Numbered from the stretch's first letter, positions 13,480 through 27,927 are shown. The stretch is 64,000 nucleotides of DNA from Zonotrichia leucophrys gambelii (GCF_028769735.1 NC_088171.1:145473917-145537916); one strand, 5' to 3'. Notes: generated from the letters alone by a model not told the origin. Numbers and translations are program-made.

Positions 13480-14446
13480 AGACCTATGGGGAAATACCAC
13501 AGCAGCCCAGCACTGGCCACAAGACCAAAGCCTGTACAGAAGAGAAGGCTTGGAAGTGCTCACTCAACTCTATTTGTTGCATGAACCATCAATACGTAAT
13601 TCAATTTTTTTTGGATTTTGCTCCTCACACTGTCTACAATGAAGATTAAGGACAGAATATTGTTTTAGCCAGGCCACAGGGAATCTGAGATGCTTATTTT
13701 TATCTCAGTCCTCCCTTCAGGTTTGAAATTATTTTTGCTGGCAAAATGTGGTTTAAATTTTCTGTTTAATAAAAGAACAAAAAAAAAAAAAAGAAACCTG
13801 ATTGGGCATTATATTTTTCTTTGGGAAGTGTCTAAAGCCCATTATTTTGTTCTGCCTTCCCATTTCATGCTGAGTGTTCATGGTGAGGTGGTGTTGCACC
13901 ATATCAGATTTCAGGGAGAAAGTGAACTCTGAGGGCTTTGGAAACTTTCTCCACTATCAAACTACAAAATTTTCCTCTGATACACCATTTCTCTAAACAG
14001 GATAACAAAAAAATTTTGGAGATGCAGTTGAAAAACTTCATCTTTTACGTCATGAGTTTCCGTGTACTGATAGGTTTGCTGACAGAAATTCACCTTTTGT
14101 GCAAAAACTGTGTCTTTGGATGTGGAGGCTTCTCAGGCAGGCATGGATAATCAAAGCCCACTGCTTTGCCTCTTGTCAAATGTCAGGTTCATTTTAAGTC
14201 CAGCAGAAGAACTTGCAGGGACAGAAGTGTCCTTGGTCAGAGCTGAGATGGGGCTGTGTCACCAGCCTGTATCTGAGGGTGTTTGCTGTGTTTGCTGTGC
14301 CCTGGAAAGACAAAGCTTTTCTTCTCAGCAGGATGGGTGCTTGCACTGCCTGTTTTGTCCCTGATTTTCTCCTTGGTGGACTGATGACATTGTCTGGCCA
14401 AGCTCCCCTCTCCCCCAGTGCTCAGGACCTCAGCTCCATCACACCA

Positions 14447-14480
14447 CGTCACCTTCTACCCCATGTCACCTTCTACCCCA
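14447..14480 (+). repeat. Tandem duplication, two 17-bp units
   Basis: gtcaccttctacccca is repeated with one intervening base. Local slippage duplication in intergenic DNA. Confidence 0.85.
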
Positions 14481-15000
14481 GATGAGCTCACTTGGCTTCA
14501 GCAACCACTGAAGACCTTCACAACAGACTTGGGGTGCCAGGAAATGGAGATCTTGGACATAAACTCCATGTTGGTAACACTGGGACAGAATCTGAGAGTC
14601 CTGACACACTGAACCAGATTCCCAAGGGATTTGCTTCACAGGCCATAGAAGACAAAGCAGACAAAGAGCAGACCAAAGATTACCAAACCAATGAATCACA
14701 GTGCCCAGCTCTCTCTGGTTTAGCATTAATTAATTATTGTATGTACAGTGATAATGATTAAACATAATTGGAGCACTTGTACAAGGGAATATACTGTAGA
14801 CTACTAATTAAAATCCTCTCTGAAGACAACAGGGACAAACACTAGATCACAGTAATCAGTGGACTTCTGATTAAAGAGCAAAGGCAGCTTGGAAATTATT
14901 AATTTCAGGCTGGCATCCAGTCAAAGCAAGCCACAGGAGAAAGAAACGTCAAGGTGATGATTCATGCTGCCTTTTTTTTTTTTTTAATAATGGTGGCCTT

Positions 15001-15071
15001 GTGTTGGTTTTTTTGGGGGTGTTTTTTGTTTGTTTGGTTTGGTTTTGGGGTTTTTTTTATTATTTTTTTAG
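15001..15071 (+). repeat. T/G-rich low-complexity tract
   Basis: Strand-biased T and G run. Positions 15028-15055 are identical for 28 bases to 25849-25876 (gtttgtttggtttggttttg and on). Confidence 0.85.
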
Positions 15072-16265
15072 GAAAACAGTGAAGAAAGAGGATAACCTGT
15101 GAAGACACCGAGATCACTGGTCAGGCAGATCTCAATGAAACTGATTTCTGAGTGTCTCCTGTGCACCACTGAGAAAAGCAAGGAGCTGCCCACAGTGTAA
15201 GTCTGGATTTCAAATGGCACAGAGCTGCTTCTGAGCAGAAGTTTAAATGGGACAGCATTTAAAGTTTATATCCATGAAAAGCTCAAAATGCCAGAACTTC
15301 TTCATGGCTTCAGATGCAACAAAATTATTTTGATGCTTCTCTTGGCTGTTGGGCTGTTCTTCCCCTCATGCTTATCACCAATACATGAAAAGGACCTTTA
15401 ATCTTTACAAAATACCAGTACCCACCCCAAATTGTGGCTGCACAGTGCTGAAGACAGGCTTTTACTGTGGGTTACCATAAACCCTCCCTTTAAAACAGTG
15501 TCAAGAGTGAAATAATGTGACAGCCCTCTGGTCAGGTGAGTCTATTCCATGAAAATAAGTTATAAATAGACAGCAACATTTCACACAAAGGCTTAGGCCG
15601 TGGGCGAGTTGTGATGCTGACAATTGACAGAGAGTCAGATGTTTTTCCTATTTACTGCTGAGACAGCTGAGTTTTAATGCAGAGTTGGGAAAAGCCAGAG
15701 TAGCTGCACATTGTCCCTTTTTTTTTTGTCCCCAGTGTGATTTAAAAGTGGAATTCTTCTCTACTAAAAGGCACAGCAGTGCTTTGTAGGCAATGCAGAA
15801 GCACCTGTGCAAGATCATCCCTCCCATCCTCAAATGAAGTGTCTGAGAGGGGCTGGATTGTCCTCCCATGTGCTTGCTTTCTCCACTGGTTACAGAGGGA
15901 GAGTACAAGCTCACCTTGCACTACTTATCACAAGTTTAGGTGGACAAAACTAGACAATCCCATCCTTGAAACTGGAAGAGAATATCTGAGCCCCTTTTGT
16001 GAGAGCAGAGACCTCACACCTAGCTTGTAAGAGCTTATTAATGGTTTATGGAAAGCCTTTCCCTGCCCTTGCTTAAAAAGTTCAAGCATCCCACACAGTG
16101 AGAACTGAGTGGAGCCATCACATCCCACTCTGCATGTCCTGGGGAAGATTTGCACTGTGCCAGCCAAAGGTGCCATCCTTCAGCATTTTCGTCACTACTG
16201 GGACAGCCAGATCACGGGGCTGTGGCTGGGTATGACCTCAGAATTAATTAAAAATTGGGACTTAA

Positions 16266-16309
16266 TTAGTTGTAAGTTCCAGGTAAAGATGCTTGGAACT
16301 TACAACTAA
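16266..16309. repeat. Near-perfect hairpin, 16-bp arms
   Basis: Arms ttagttgtaagttcca (16266-16281) and tggaacttacaactaa (16294-16309) are exact reverse complements. Allowing two G-T pairs the stem extends inward to 20 bp around a 4-base loop. No gene or known mobile element is next to it. Confidence 0.9.
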
Positions 16310-19300
16310 AGCAATGAAGCATCTCTCTATTAAAATACAAAAAGTAAAGAAGAGCCCCAGTGATTACACCAATATTTGTTTGTGCCTGTATTGCTACTGC
16401 CAGAAAAAAACAATCTGAGGGATTTGAATGAGGCTGCCAGCAGCTGGGCTCGTTTTTGTCATGCATCAGGGAGGTGTGTGGATTTTTTGTGTCCTCCATA
16501 AAACCTAACCTCACTCTCAAAAAGCTCCAGCTTGTTTCAGGTGCAGCTGCAGTTCCCTGCACTCAGGAATCAGCGGTGAGCTCTGTGTGCTGAGCAGGGG
16601 ATGGTGTGGATCCATCTGGGTGCTGTGGAGGTGCTGGAGCTGCAGCATCAGCTGCCACCAGCCCGTGGTGTGCTCCTGAGCCCCGTGGGGACAGTGTCAC
16701 ACAGAGCCTGTGTGGGAAGGGCTGCCAGAGCCTGGTGCAGCTCCTCCTGGAAGGATCTGTCAGGGAAACCTCCTACCATGGCCATGGTGAGTGCAATTAG
16801 GCTGCTCAGAGTCCTTCAGAAGTATTTTTATGTCTCTCCCTTTTGCAGGGAGCACAGAATTCCCTTCTCCTCCCACTCTCATTCCATGGTATTTGTATGG
16901 ATGCTTCAGATGAGGGTTTTATTAGATGCTGCCTGTATTAAAAAATCACCCATCTGTATCTGTAAACTCAATAAAAGTTAAATAAAGAAAAGAAAAAAGC
17001 TTACTTGGATAAAATCAGACTAAGGCCTACAGTCTATATTAGACTAAATTCTATATCTTATCTGAAGTTATAAAGAAGAATTTTCTTAAGACTTTTAATG
17101 AGGTGAACAAATTTGAACAAGGAAGAATAGCAGTTTGGTAATTTGTGATGTGTAACGTTTTGGGAACAATCTCCAAACAATTGTTAGTAGGTTTTTTTGA
17201 CAATAGAATTAATTGCTTAAGTACATTTTGTTTTAATATTTATTTAGTTTCATTTCAAGTATACTAAACACTGGATTCCCAAGTCCACAGGCCAAAAAAA
17301 AAAAAAAAAGCCAAATAACTAAACAAGCAAACAAAAAAACTCAGGAAAATTCAAACATGGTGAGAATCCAAATGGTCATATTAAAATTAAAGGTGGACAT
17401 GAACTGTAAATATTTGACCCCTTATTTCAACAGAGAAGCTTCATAGAAAATAATCTGAAATTTTAATTTCTTACCTAAATATGTTTGAAGGAGTCTTATA
17501 TCCCAAATGTTTAGACTGAAGAAAATTTGTGTTTAGGGTAATAAAAGGATAAAATCATTTATGTCAGAAAATGTCACTTGTTACCTGCGAGAAGAAACTG
17601 ACCCCCATCTCACTACAACCTCCTTTCAGAGAGATGTGGAGAGGGAGAAGCTCTCTTTTAAAAAGAAGTGCCCACACTTTGGTTTTGAGAGGGGCCTGAT
17701 CTTTCCAGGATGATGATTCTAGTGGCACAAAAACCAGAACAGGACCCTCAGGATCTGAGCTAGAGTTTCAAAACTGAGTCAATGTGAGGAGCAGGTCCAT
17801 GATTGCTGGGACAGGGCAGCCATGTGCAGGAGCTGATCAGGACATTGATTAATTGGGTGGTGACTGAGCATTATTGAACATCCAAGCTGAAGTCCTGTTT
17901 AATAGCTTGGTACCTTTGTGCCAAAGGGTCATGAAAAATTTTAGATACAGTGTTTTGAGTGAAAGAGTTCATGCCTAAAAGGAGTGTATGGCAGTGATTA
18001 AACCTAGAACTGACTGGCCAGGGCATGTAAAAACATTTCATTTGAGTGTCTGAGAACTGCATAAAAACACAGGGAGTAAACAATTTGCACTGAAGGATTA
18101 AAGTGACCCAAGGCTCCAATAAGTGCCTGACAAGATTAAATTTGATTTTTCTTTCCTGAGGTCAAGCTGTTTTTTGTTCCAGTAAATTTATTTAACCACA
18201 TTCAGCTCCTCAAAGATGTATTTTATGTACATTCTCTATGCACTGCAACTAAGCCCAAGTCATCCTTTAATATTGTATCATGAATGGACAACTCCTTGTG
18301 TGACCAGTGAATGACCTCCAACTTTACCCCAAAGAAGTATGAGGTTTTTATCTCTGTGGTAGGAACAATTACTATTATTAGTGTCTCAGAAAAGTTGCTT
18401 TTGTTGCATATTTATGTATGGTGCAGGCAGAAGGGTGTAGCAGCTACGTGTGCATACTCATGTGTGTGCATGCAAGGGAACTCTTAAAATTAATTGCCTT
18501 GGCACACAAAACCTTCTGGATCTGTTTACATTCCTGAGGCAAATTCCTTAATATATCTGTAGTTAAACTGTTCCACAGCCTCTAAATGCATGGCTTTGGT
18601 ATGCTGCCCACCTTCCCTGCCCAGGGAATAGCTGGGAACATTCAGTGCCTGCTGAGCACAAATGTGTCCCTGATATGAGCACAGCAGCAACGTGTGAATG
18701 TGCTCTGCTGATGCTACTTAATCCTGAGGATAATGTCCTGGATTTTCTGCATATTGTCTTAATATAGCACGGAAAGGGGAAAGTGTTTGGTTTGGAGTGT
18801 GGAGAAGTGGGCAGAGGGAGGAGGAGGAGGGAGGGGAGTGGGGAGTGTTTAAATAGCTTCAGTAATGACCTCGGTGCTGATGGGGGGCTCCCACTCTCAA
18901 AATCTCAAACTGAGTGCTTGAATTGAGCAAGATTTGCCCAATATTGCCAGATAATGTGCAGTGCTAAGGGCTGGGCAACGCTCATTCAAGATAACAGTGA
19001 GAAGTGGTTTCACTCCTACAGCAGAGCAGGTGGGAAGTGCCTGCCCCAGCCCTCAAGGCCATGTCAGAGCCATTCCCAGTGATCTTTCAAGGCCAAAAGT
19101 ATTAGCTGTGAGATAAAGGTTTGGAAACCAGCCTTGATCATGCAGATATTTTCTCCCAGCATCCTGAGAGCTGACCCTCTTCCCTCTGAGTCTGTGGTTC
19201 AGGATAGGGCAGTCCCGTGAGACATGCACCATCTGCACAGCTGGCAAGTATGCAGCACATAAGAAAGGTGATTATGTGTTCTCCTGCTTCTGCTTTATGA

Positions 19301-22277
19301 GAAAAAAAATAAATAAAAAGGTCTGGGGAAGCTGGAGCAGAAGAATATCTACAGCTTCAAACACAGTGACTCAGTGCAGGAGAAAAATTCTTTTGGGCAG
19401 GGTGGTGGGATTGAAAAGCAAGCACAGATCTGCATCCCTCTTTTCTGACTGCTCTTTGATCACCTCTGGTAGGAATAGGATCACCTCTGAGCAGCGTCTT
19501 GTTCCCCCATCAATGTCACAGAGCACATTCTCCATTTCTCCTAATTTGCCTGGTAAAGCCAGTAGCAACATGTTAAACCTTCTCAACAGAATATATGGAT
19601 GCATGTGTTTTCTTCTCCAAGGTAAAGGTGCCATCAAAAGAGTCAGTTATGCAAGAGATGTTTTGAATGGTGTAGCAAGGAACAGATGTAAATTATTCAA
19701 TTTACCAGGCTTTCTGGTGTTGGAGGCTGGGAATTGGGAATGTGATGTTCACCAAGATGGTGAATCATTGGAGTTTATGCAACAAGTGCTTTACATAACA
19801 CCTTGCCTGGTTTTTAATGCGAGGTAAAGAAATGAAGAAATTATTTTAGCATTATGGACATACATTTATTTTGGTGCGGGGGGAGAAAATGTCACATATT
19901 TAATGTTCATTTAGTTTTAGTTTTTGTAAAACTAACACTTTTTTATTTGGTGTCAGTTGTCTTCATACTGGTAGAGCTCAGAAACTCTCACTGCACAGAG
20001 AGGGCTCTTCCAGCAGCTCCCCGTGCCTCTCTGACCCCAGCCTGGTGCCCTTTTCACTGTATGATGATGAAAATTGAGGGATTGAATGTTTACAGTGTTC
20101 ACAGTGACCACAACTTGAAATAGCACCATGGAAAGAGTCATCAGCTGTAGAAACAATACAAGGAAAACAAGCTTTCATAAGAGATGGAAATCAGCAGTTG
20201 TGATGGACCCTAAATGTACCCTCATGTACCTAAGGGAGGGAGACTTTTCTTTCACATGATGTGTGTTTGTAGCCACAGCTCAAAGGGCCTGTGCCAAAGG
20301 AATGGGAGATCACTGAGATCCTGAGATCACTAAAGAACCTGTGAAGAACACAATGCTAATTTCAGACTTGAGCCTCCTCCTTCTGGCATTAGTGTCTGCT
20401 GGTTTCACCTTGCACACCTTCAAAATGAGAGCTGCCACCTTGATACCAAGCAGGAGATAAACCACTGCCTGCTACTGTTCTGGAGGCACTGTTTACTAGC
20501 ACACTTGGACTCACTTTCTACGTGTGTTTATTCAGAGCAGTCACATGCTTCAGCAAAGATCAGAGTTGATTTATGTCTGCTGAAAATCCCCTGAATATCA
20601 GTTACTGATTAAATTCTTGTTATCATTTGGAATAGATTGCTGTGCTAAGGCAGCTCTTGGCACACTCAGTGGGATTTGTCTGGGACTGTGCTAAAGCTTG
20701 GTCAATACCATGCTGAAATGAAGTACTGCTTTATTGTACTTTGCTTTCTGCTCAGGAGACATTTATGAGAGTTCAAAATGTAAACATGAAATTCTGACTG
20801 CAGATAAGACTTATCCAGAAATATGTGTTAACTGCTCAGCTGTTTGTATGAATCTGCCTTTCTGTGCCTTTGTCACTTTGAAATTTTATCTCTCTTTTAT
20901 GTTTTAATAGTGGCCATATTAGTAACCAATTTACTGCAGGGAGCATGTCCTTCAACAGTGAAACACACAGGGCTGTGCAACCCAGAGAGGGATGAACAAA
21001 ATGGCAAAAAATAAACCTTTCTCGATAGAACTGTCACAGCTCAGCTGCTGCTGCAGCAACCTGGACCTGGCACCCAAGCTGGGAAGGGATGAGAGAGGAA
21101 ACAAGGTCAGATGGACTCCAGTGTGAGCAGATGCCAGGTTCACATCAGTCACTATCCCTGTTTCACACAAAAAAATCCCAGCCTGTAGCTGCAAACCTGC
21201 ATCACTCACCCAAGCAAATTGCTCAGCTGCAATTACCCTGAGCTGGGGCAGAGCTGCCTCCAAAGGCTGCACTGTCCTGTCCTACCTGTCAGGGCCTGGC
21301 CAAAGGTAACCTTTCCTGAAGGACAGCAGTGTTTTGAAACCTCAGACAGCTGCTCAGTCTGCCCAGTGACCTTTACTGAGAGGCCTGTTGGGAGCAGATA
21401 GGCATTTATGGAGACCTTGCACTGCATTTCTCAGAAGTTGAAATGTCCTGTAACTGGATTCAGCATTCTTTAAAGTGCTGCCTCAGACTGCCTCAGTTAA
21501 AGGGAAGTATTACTTCCCCCACTTTACTTGTAACCAAAACAATGGACATCATTATAGCCTCTGCTGGCTCTGGGGTGTGTGAGTGGGAGAAGGCAAGTCA
21601 CAAGTTTTACTAACTAGAGGGATTGTTTGATTGCCTCTTAAAAACATCCCTAAATCTGGAGCAGCAAAGCTGCAGCCACAGCCATCTTTCAGGTTTTGTA
21701 CTGCTGCAAATGAGGATTTATCACTTGCACTGCTGGCAGATGGATGGCTCAGCACTGAGTCACAGAGAGCTGCTCTTCTCTGCTTGTTTGCCACTTGTTT
21801 CCCACAAAGGCACAGGATGCTTTGTTAAAAAACACCTCTGCCACTTGATTTTTCGGGTGTAATTTAGAGTTTAAAAAGAAAAATAAATTAAAAACAATGT
21901 AGGAAGCAAACATACCAGCTGAAGACTTCTTCCTGCCCAGGTGTTGCACAAAACAACCCCAGCTCCACCAAGCATCTCTAAATTATGAGAGTAAAGGCAA
22001 TTTATAACTTGAAATTCTGATTTTTTTCACTGCAAAAGTGGACAGATTTTTCCAGTTGAGGTGTTGACTAGGTGGGGTTTTTTTCCTTGGCACTTCTGTC
22101 TCAAATGATGAATTCTTTACTCACCCTTTCCTAGGATACATTGTGAGTTTATTTGCATCTGCATTTTCCCATGAAAGATGAGATTTATCAGATTATCAGC
22201 AGTCTGTAATCACAACCACACAGTACCTGAGGTGTGCTGCAGGTGTAGGGTATATGCAGAATTCCCACGCATGCACA

Positions 22278-22279
<2 letters not shown>

Positions 22280-22312
<33 letters not shown>

Positions 22313-22316
22313 ACAC
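22280..22316 (+). repeat. (CA)n microsatellite
   Basis: About 15 uninterrupted CA units followed by a degenerate CCACACC end. Confidence 0.97.
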
Positions 22317-23437
22317 CTGTCTCACCAACACCCAGAAATAGTATTTCTCGAATACACAAAAATAAAAGAATAATTAATAGTAAATAAATACATTAAAAAT
22401 ACAAATCTATTATTTATTATCAAGAATAAGTATTTAATGTCTTCATGAGGATGGAACTGGACTTAAAAATCCCTCTGTGGGCTGCTTGTGGCTGGAACAG
22501 GAGTGTATGCAAGTGGACACATCCCACTGCAGTGGCATCCATGGGGAGAACCCAGAGGAGAGAGGCATTGTTGTGGTTATACAGCACCATCACCATCCTC
22601 CTGGCTGCTCTAAAGAGCAGGAAATCCCAGATAGGTAAGAGAGGAGAGCACAGAACACAACACCCTGCAGAAAATCTTCCAGATAACACTGGAATCCTTT
22701 ACATATTCAAGCAGGATGGACCCCAGGATAAGTTTCCACCCAACAACTATTTCAGGAATGCACTTGGGATCCTGCAGGGAACAGCCCAGCCCTCAGCAGG
22801 TGAAGCCCAACCTACTTTTAATGGGAAAAAATGGTGAGACAGAGTTCCCCGGGTAGGAGGCCAAGGAGCTGGAGCCTGAAGAGAACATTATACTGAATTG
22901 AAAAGCCTTGCTCTTGGCAAATAAATCCTGTAAGGTCTGATCGAAAATTAAACACCTGAAAGGAAGATCTGAAATGTCTTCTAGGGATTTACCTTTGCGC
23001 TACATATTTCACAAAAATCTGGGTAAGGTATTGCATTCTTGCCTCACTGCAGGGAACTGAATGCTCTTGAAGTTTGCTGGAGTTTTGTCAGGGATGAAAA
23101 AACCCCTGGGATTTTGTATCCCAGGATCACTTTCAGTGCACTGCAGGGTGTCCACAGGAATGACTTGTTCTGTCCCAGCTGGGCACAGCAGAGGCTCCAT
23201 ACAGAGGCAGTGGGGGGATTCTCCTGCTGGTGCAGAGCAGGGCTGAGCCCTGGGGGACTGTCGGAACTCAGTGAATCCCTCTGGGTGCCCAGAGTTGTGG
23301 GGCCCTGCCAGGGGGCTCAGAGACCCTGGCACACAGCCCAGAACACCTGGGGATTTGATTTTGACCTGTGGAGCAAATTACCAGCTTTGTATGAGGACCT
23401 GAAAGTCACAGAAGTTTAAATAGTATAATAATAAAGT

Positions 23438-23821
23438 TGTCACAGGATGATAATGTAGATTTTAGGATTTTTGGTATGGGGGTTATGGGGACAAGATGGA
23501 GAAATTTGGGCATGTCTAGCCTTTCTTCTTCTTCTTCTTGTTCTCCATTTTCTGCAGCGATGTTGGCACTTTGGGATTGGTTTAGAGTAGAAGTGCACTG
23601 AGTGCACTGTCTAACATAGGTGATAGATATTGGGAATTAAGTGTAAATATGGTATATGTAGTTTGTAGTATAAAAGGACCACACTGCCTGGGGGTGGTCA
23701 GAGTGCCTGTGGCTGCCCTGCTGAGCAGATCTCGGCTGGGTAGAAAGAAAATTTTATAGACAAGAATTAATAAACAACCTCAAGACCAAAAACTGAAGAG
23801 CTCTGACTCGTTCTTTGGACA
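23438..23821 (+). mobile_element. Solo LTR, about 384 bp
   Basis: Begins TGTCACAGGATGATAATG and ends near TTCTTTGGACA. A TATAAAA box lies at 23669-23675 and AATAAA at 23769-23774, followed by a short U5-like tail. The 3' end could extend a little further. No flanking duplication is clear and no viral genes are attached. Confidence 0.75.
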
Positions 23822-25845
23822 CGTGGGCCAAAGCAGAGACATCCTGCACATCTCAGGGCAGCAATTAACAACAGCAACCCGAGAGGGGACTTCCAGGAGC
23901 CTGGATGGAAGGCAAACCTGCAAAGAGGGGAGGATTTCTGCTTCTCCTCATTTGACTTTTCAATTTCTTTGTGTGGAGCCCTTAGGAGGGATGAAAATAG
24001 GATGGCTGCCAGAAAACCTGTGAGAAAGCCTGCTGCAGGCTAGATTTATTTACTAGATAACATCTAGTGCAGGTAACTTGCAGCTTGCCTTACACTGGAG
24101 GTTAAACTTTTCTCTGTCTGTCACTGAAATTCAGTGTACAGGTGCACTGTAATTAATCCTAGATTGGACTCTCAGTGCAAACTGAGACTTGGGGCCATAT
24201 TTTATACCATCTATCCTCCCAGAGAGTATTTACATTACAGAAAGATCAGGCTTCTAACAACTACCACTGGGGAAGTTTTGCATTTCTGAAATATTTGAAT
24301 AGTGCCATCCTAGCCCATTTGCTGCATGTTTTATTTCCACAAAAATGACATAAACACAGTAAACAGCATTTTTTATGACATTGAGCATGCTGTGAATTCG
24401 CATGGTAAATCCCTGAAGCATCTGCTCCTCTATATTCACAGGTTCTTTAAAGGATCACAGTCTACCTGTGTAGAACTTTGCATCCCAATATTTTCTGATT
24501 TCTGCCACTGATTAAGGACATGTTTCTCAAGTGCTTGGCAGTGAAACAGGGAATACATTGAAGACACCTCAGCTAGATATTCTCTGAAAGATTTTCCAGG
24601 CTTTCTCCTTTTGGAATGATGTTTTAGAGGACAGGGCAGGAGTAAAGTACTTTGTGAGGAGCTGGGTGGCATTGAGTCTGCAGCTGTCTGGGGAAGATCT
24701 GGATCCAGAAACAGTATTGGCAGTGCTGACACAGAGCAATGCTCTCCAGAACCTGGCTAATTGTTTTTCTCTCTAGCAAACATTTTCAGGCATAATTTAC
24801 CCTGGAACTACCTGCATATTTTAAAGAAATCACACTGCAGTGTAACAGTGATGTTCCTGACACCAGTTTCCAGCTCAGCTGCTGGTTACAGCTTTGGCAG
24901 GGTTTGTCTGAGCTCAGCTCTGCAGCCCTTAAGTGAAGAAACAAAAGGAAGGAAAACACTTAATGACTGATGACATCCTCAGAAACCAGTTGCTGAAAGA
25001 AAAGTTTTATGCCAATATCTGAATTGATATGATTCATCCTGGGCTATACTGAGCTTAGCAGTTCTTCAAGTTGGTGTTTCCATTAGGTGTTTGAGCACTT
25101 TTAGAGCAAAGAGAAAGCTTAAGTTTCAGCCAGACCTCCACTGCCTGCTATTCTGCTTTATATTGATATTTTTCAATGGCATGAACATCCACAGTCACTC
25201 AGACAATCTGGTCCCATCCCAACTCGCACAAGATCTCTGCTTTTCAGTAAAAAAAGATTTTTAGTGCAGGACAAGTGGTGACAATGTGAGTTTCATCTGG
25301 GGGACGTCTGTTTTCCTTTCAGCACAAAAAAACATAGAGCTGGGCATGTGAGAACAGACACATCTTCATGATCCATGTCTGGAATGTCAATAATTTCATT
25401 ATGATTTTTTTGGGGATGGAGCATACTCAAACCTTGGAGAAGCCAAAAGAGTATTTTCTTCATACAGGGCATCACAGCTGATCCATCCAAATCTCAGATC
25501 CTAAAATCCTAAGATCAAATCTAGAATTTGTAAAAATTCCTCAGGATCTTCAAAAATCCTTCACTCCTCTGCCATTCTCAGTCTCCCTGCTGCAAGTCCC
25601 TCCTCCTGGTGATGTCCTGTCAGGAAGCACAGTTTGCAGGGGGTTTACATCACCATTATCTTCTTTTTGCTGTTCTGTGAAGATGGGACCAAAGAGAACA
25701 TTTCAGTTTTGCTCTACTGTTTCTCTACCAAGTGATCAACTCTCATTCTTTGTTGTGAACCCACAGCAGGGATTTCCCATTCAAATCCTGGGCAGGTCCA
25801 ATCTTAACTTTGACCAGGAGTGCTCAGACCATTAAATACAAGGTG

Positions 25846-25922
25846 GGAGTTTGTTTGGTTTGGTTTTGGGGTTTTTGTTTGTTTTTTATTTGTTTGTTTT
25901 TGTTTTGTTGGTTGGGTTTTTT
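25846..25922 (+). repeat. T/G-rich low-complexity tract, second copy
   Basis: Shares a 28-base identical segment with 15028-15055. It is followed at about 25950-25975 by a short TG dinucleotide run. Confidence 0.85.
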
Positions 25923-27927
25923 GCTACAATAAATGGCAGTAAAAAGGAGTCTGTGTGTGTGTGTCTGTGTGTGAAGGGTGATACTCTTGGCATCTGTACA
26001 ATCTGTGTGTGACTAAGAGATTATATCCTGATCCACACTCATTTCCTTAAGGTCATCACCTCTGTTCTTCTTTATCATATTCTTAGACTGATGTTTTTTT
26101 TCTCTCCTGACCCTGGGCCTGCAGACTTCAAGGACAGGATTTTCAGAAATGACTTGTAAAGAGTTTATATCTTGAATAATCCTGACTCTCCTAATCTTTT
26201 AGCTCTGAGATGGGGCATGCTGTGCTGTTTGAGTATCAGCACATGAGCAACACACAGAACACAGGCATGGCTCTGGAATGAGGAAGCTGATGTGTAAATC
26301 AAGATTTTTCATTGTAGCCACCCTTGATGACAAAACAATGTCTCACCTTGCATAGAGGAGCAAGGTGAGTCATCAAATCTGATGACTTCATTCTTCCCAC
26401 AGACACAAGGCAGGGTGAAGTTCACCTCTTTTCCTTCCTCTCCTTGAGTGCTGGAAGCTATTTTGGAGGCTGAAATGTTTCCCACACAAGCTCAGGGAAA
26501 TACAGGGTGTTTTGAAACAGAAAAGGCTGCCAAGATTCATGGAAACCACTTAGCAGTAACAGGAAGAGACAGACATTGTTTTATCAAGAAGAGTATCAGA
26601 GAAGGTGAAAGGCATCTGAGAATATGGAGAGCTCTCATGGAGGACATGATCTGAAGACTCCAAATTTTCATCCTTTGGGTCTTAGTTTTTGGTTTTACTG
26701 ACACCTGAAGAGAAACAATGAACTCAGAAGCCTCCTGTGAAACTGCTGTGAGCTGTTGTGTGTGCCTGGGTGTGTTTGTGTGTTGCAAACCCCCTTGTGC
26801 AGCTCCCAGAAGGGCAATGGTGGGGAAAGCTACACTGAAGGTGCAGGGCAGTCTGAGAGCTCCTGCCCAGGCACAGGAGCTGTGTAGGTACAGATGCTAA
26901 AATTCTGTTTGGCCTTTCCAGGTGTGCCCAGAGTCCAAGGCAAAACTGATGCTGAATTTCCACTGAGATTCCACTTTGGCTTAAATAAAACTAAATCTTG
27001 GTGATGCCTTGGATCTTTTGAGTGTCTCATCTGGGGGAGAGGAAAAAAAAAATCTAGACTGAGAAATACCTGCAAGGTGCTTATAAGGAGCAGTCACCTC
27101 CAGTCTCCTGCTCTTGGACTCCAAATCCTTGCACATGTAAGCACACAGGAAGTTCTGTGTCTGGTATTGGTCAGAACTGGAATATTATTGCTTGGCTGGG
27201 CACTTTTCCCCATGTCTGGCTTCCACTTTCCTGAAATAAAGCAATGATTAGTAGCACAGGAGAGAAAGCAATGAGAAAACTGCAGACAAAGTTGAAGTTT
27301 AGCAGGTTATAAACCTTGCTAGGTTTGGTGAGTTCCAGGCTGGGTTGTGGAGTGTTGGGAAAGTAAAGTAAAATTTTAACTCAGACAAAAATCCCAGTGG
27401 TGAATCAGCAACTAATTCTCTAAATCACATCCCTGCAAGCACGTCCCTCACGTCTCAGAGGAGTGAGTGATACCTTTTCCTGGGACATTCACCTTCCATG
27501 TGATGTTCCTGAGCTCAGTGCTGAAAGAAGAACAGTGCTGCCTGGCATGTTTTGACCTGTGTGTGCTCTGAGCATGTCATTGCCTCTGATGAGCTATTGT
27601 TTTTCATCCTCCCTTTTCCCTTAGTTTGGGTTTTTTTGAAAATTAAGGTCTGCAGTCATGAAAATGCTTCTGCTCATATCCGTTGACTGCAGGTCTGGGT
27701 GTGATTTGTTTCCATGGGAAGATATTGATATAGTTCTGAAAGATAAGGCCTCCTCTTGCAATGCAGATAAAAAGAGTATCTGTCCTGAGGCAAGGCAAAC
27801 TGCAGAACAGCTTGCCAAACAGAGAAAATTACCTTTCCTGATTCATAGGTGGTAGGTGCCTATAACACCTGGCTCTGCCATGAACACTATCAGAAGATTT
27901 CAGAAGAGGTTACAGTGTAAGGACATC

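Larger units (their letters stand above)
13480..23437. other. Intergenic, only simple repeats and one hairpin recognised
   Basis: Contains the low-complexity tract at 15.0 kb, the hairpin at 16.27 kb, an A run at 17.3 kb, a purine-rich G-run cluster at 18811-18850 and the CA repeat at 22.3 kb. A 183-codon plus-strand frame at 19276-19827 has no recognisable domain and no supporting signals. Confidence 0.65.

Noticed and set aside
19276..19827. 183-codon plus-strand frame
   Set aside because: No domain or family resemblance, and nothing around it suggests a gene.
22178..22387. Frame with a run of His-Thr
   Set aside because: Translation of the CA microsatellite.
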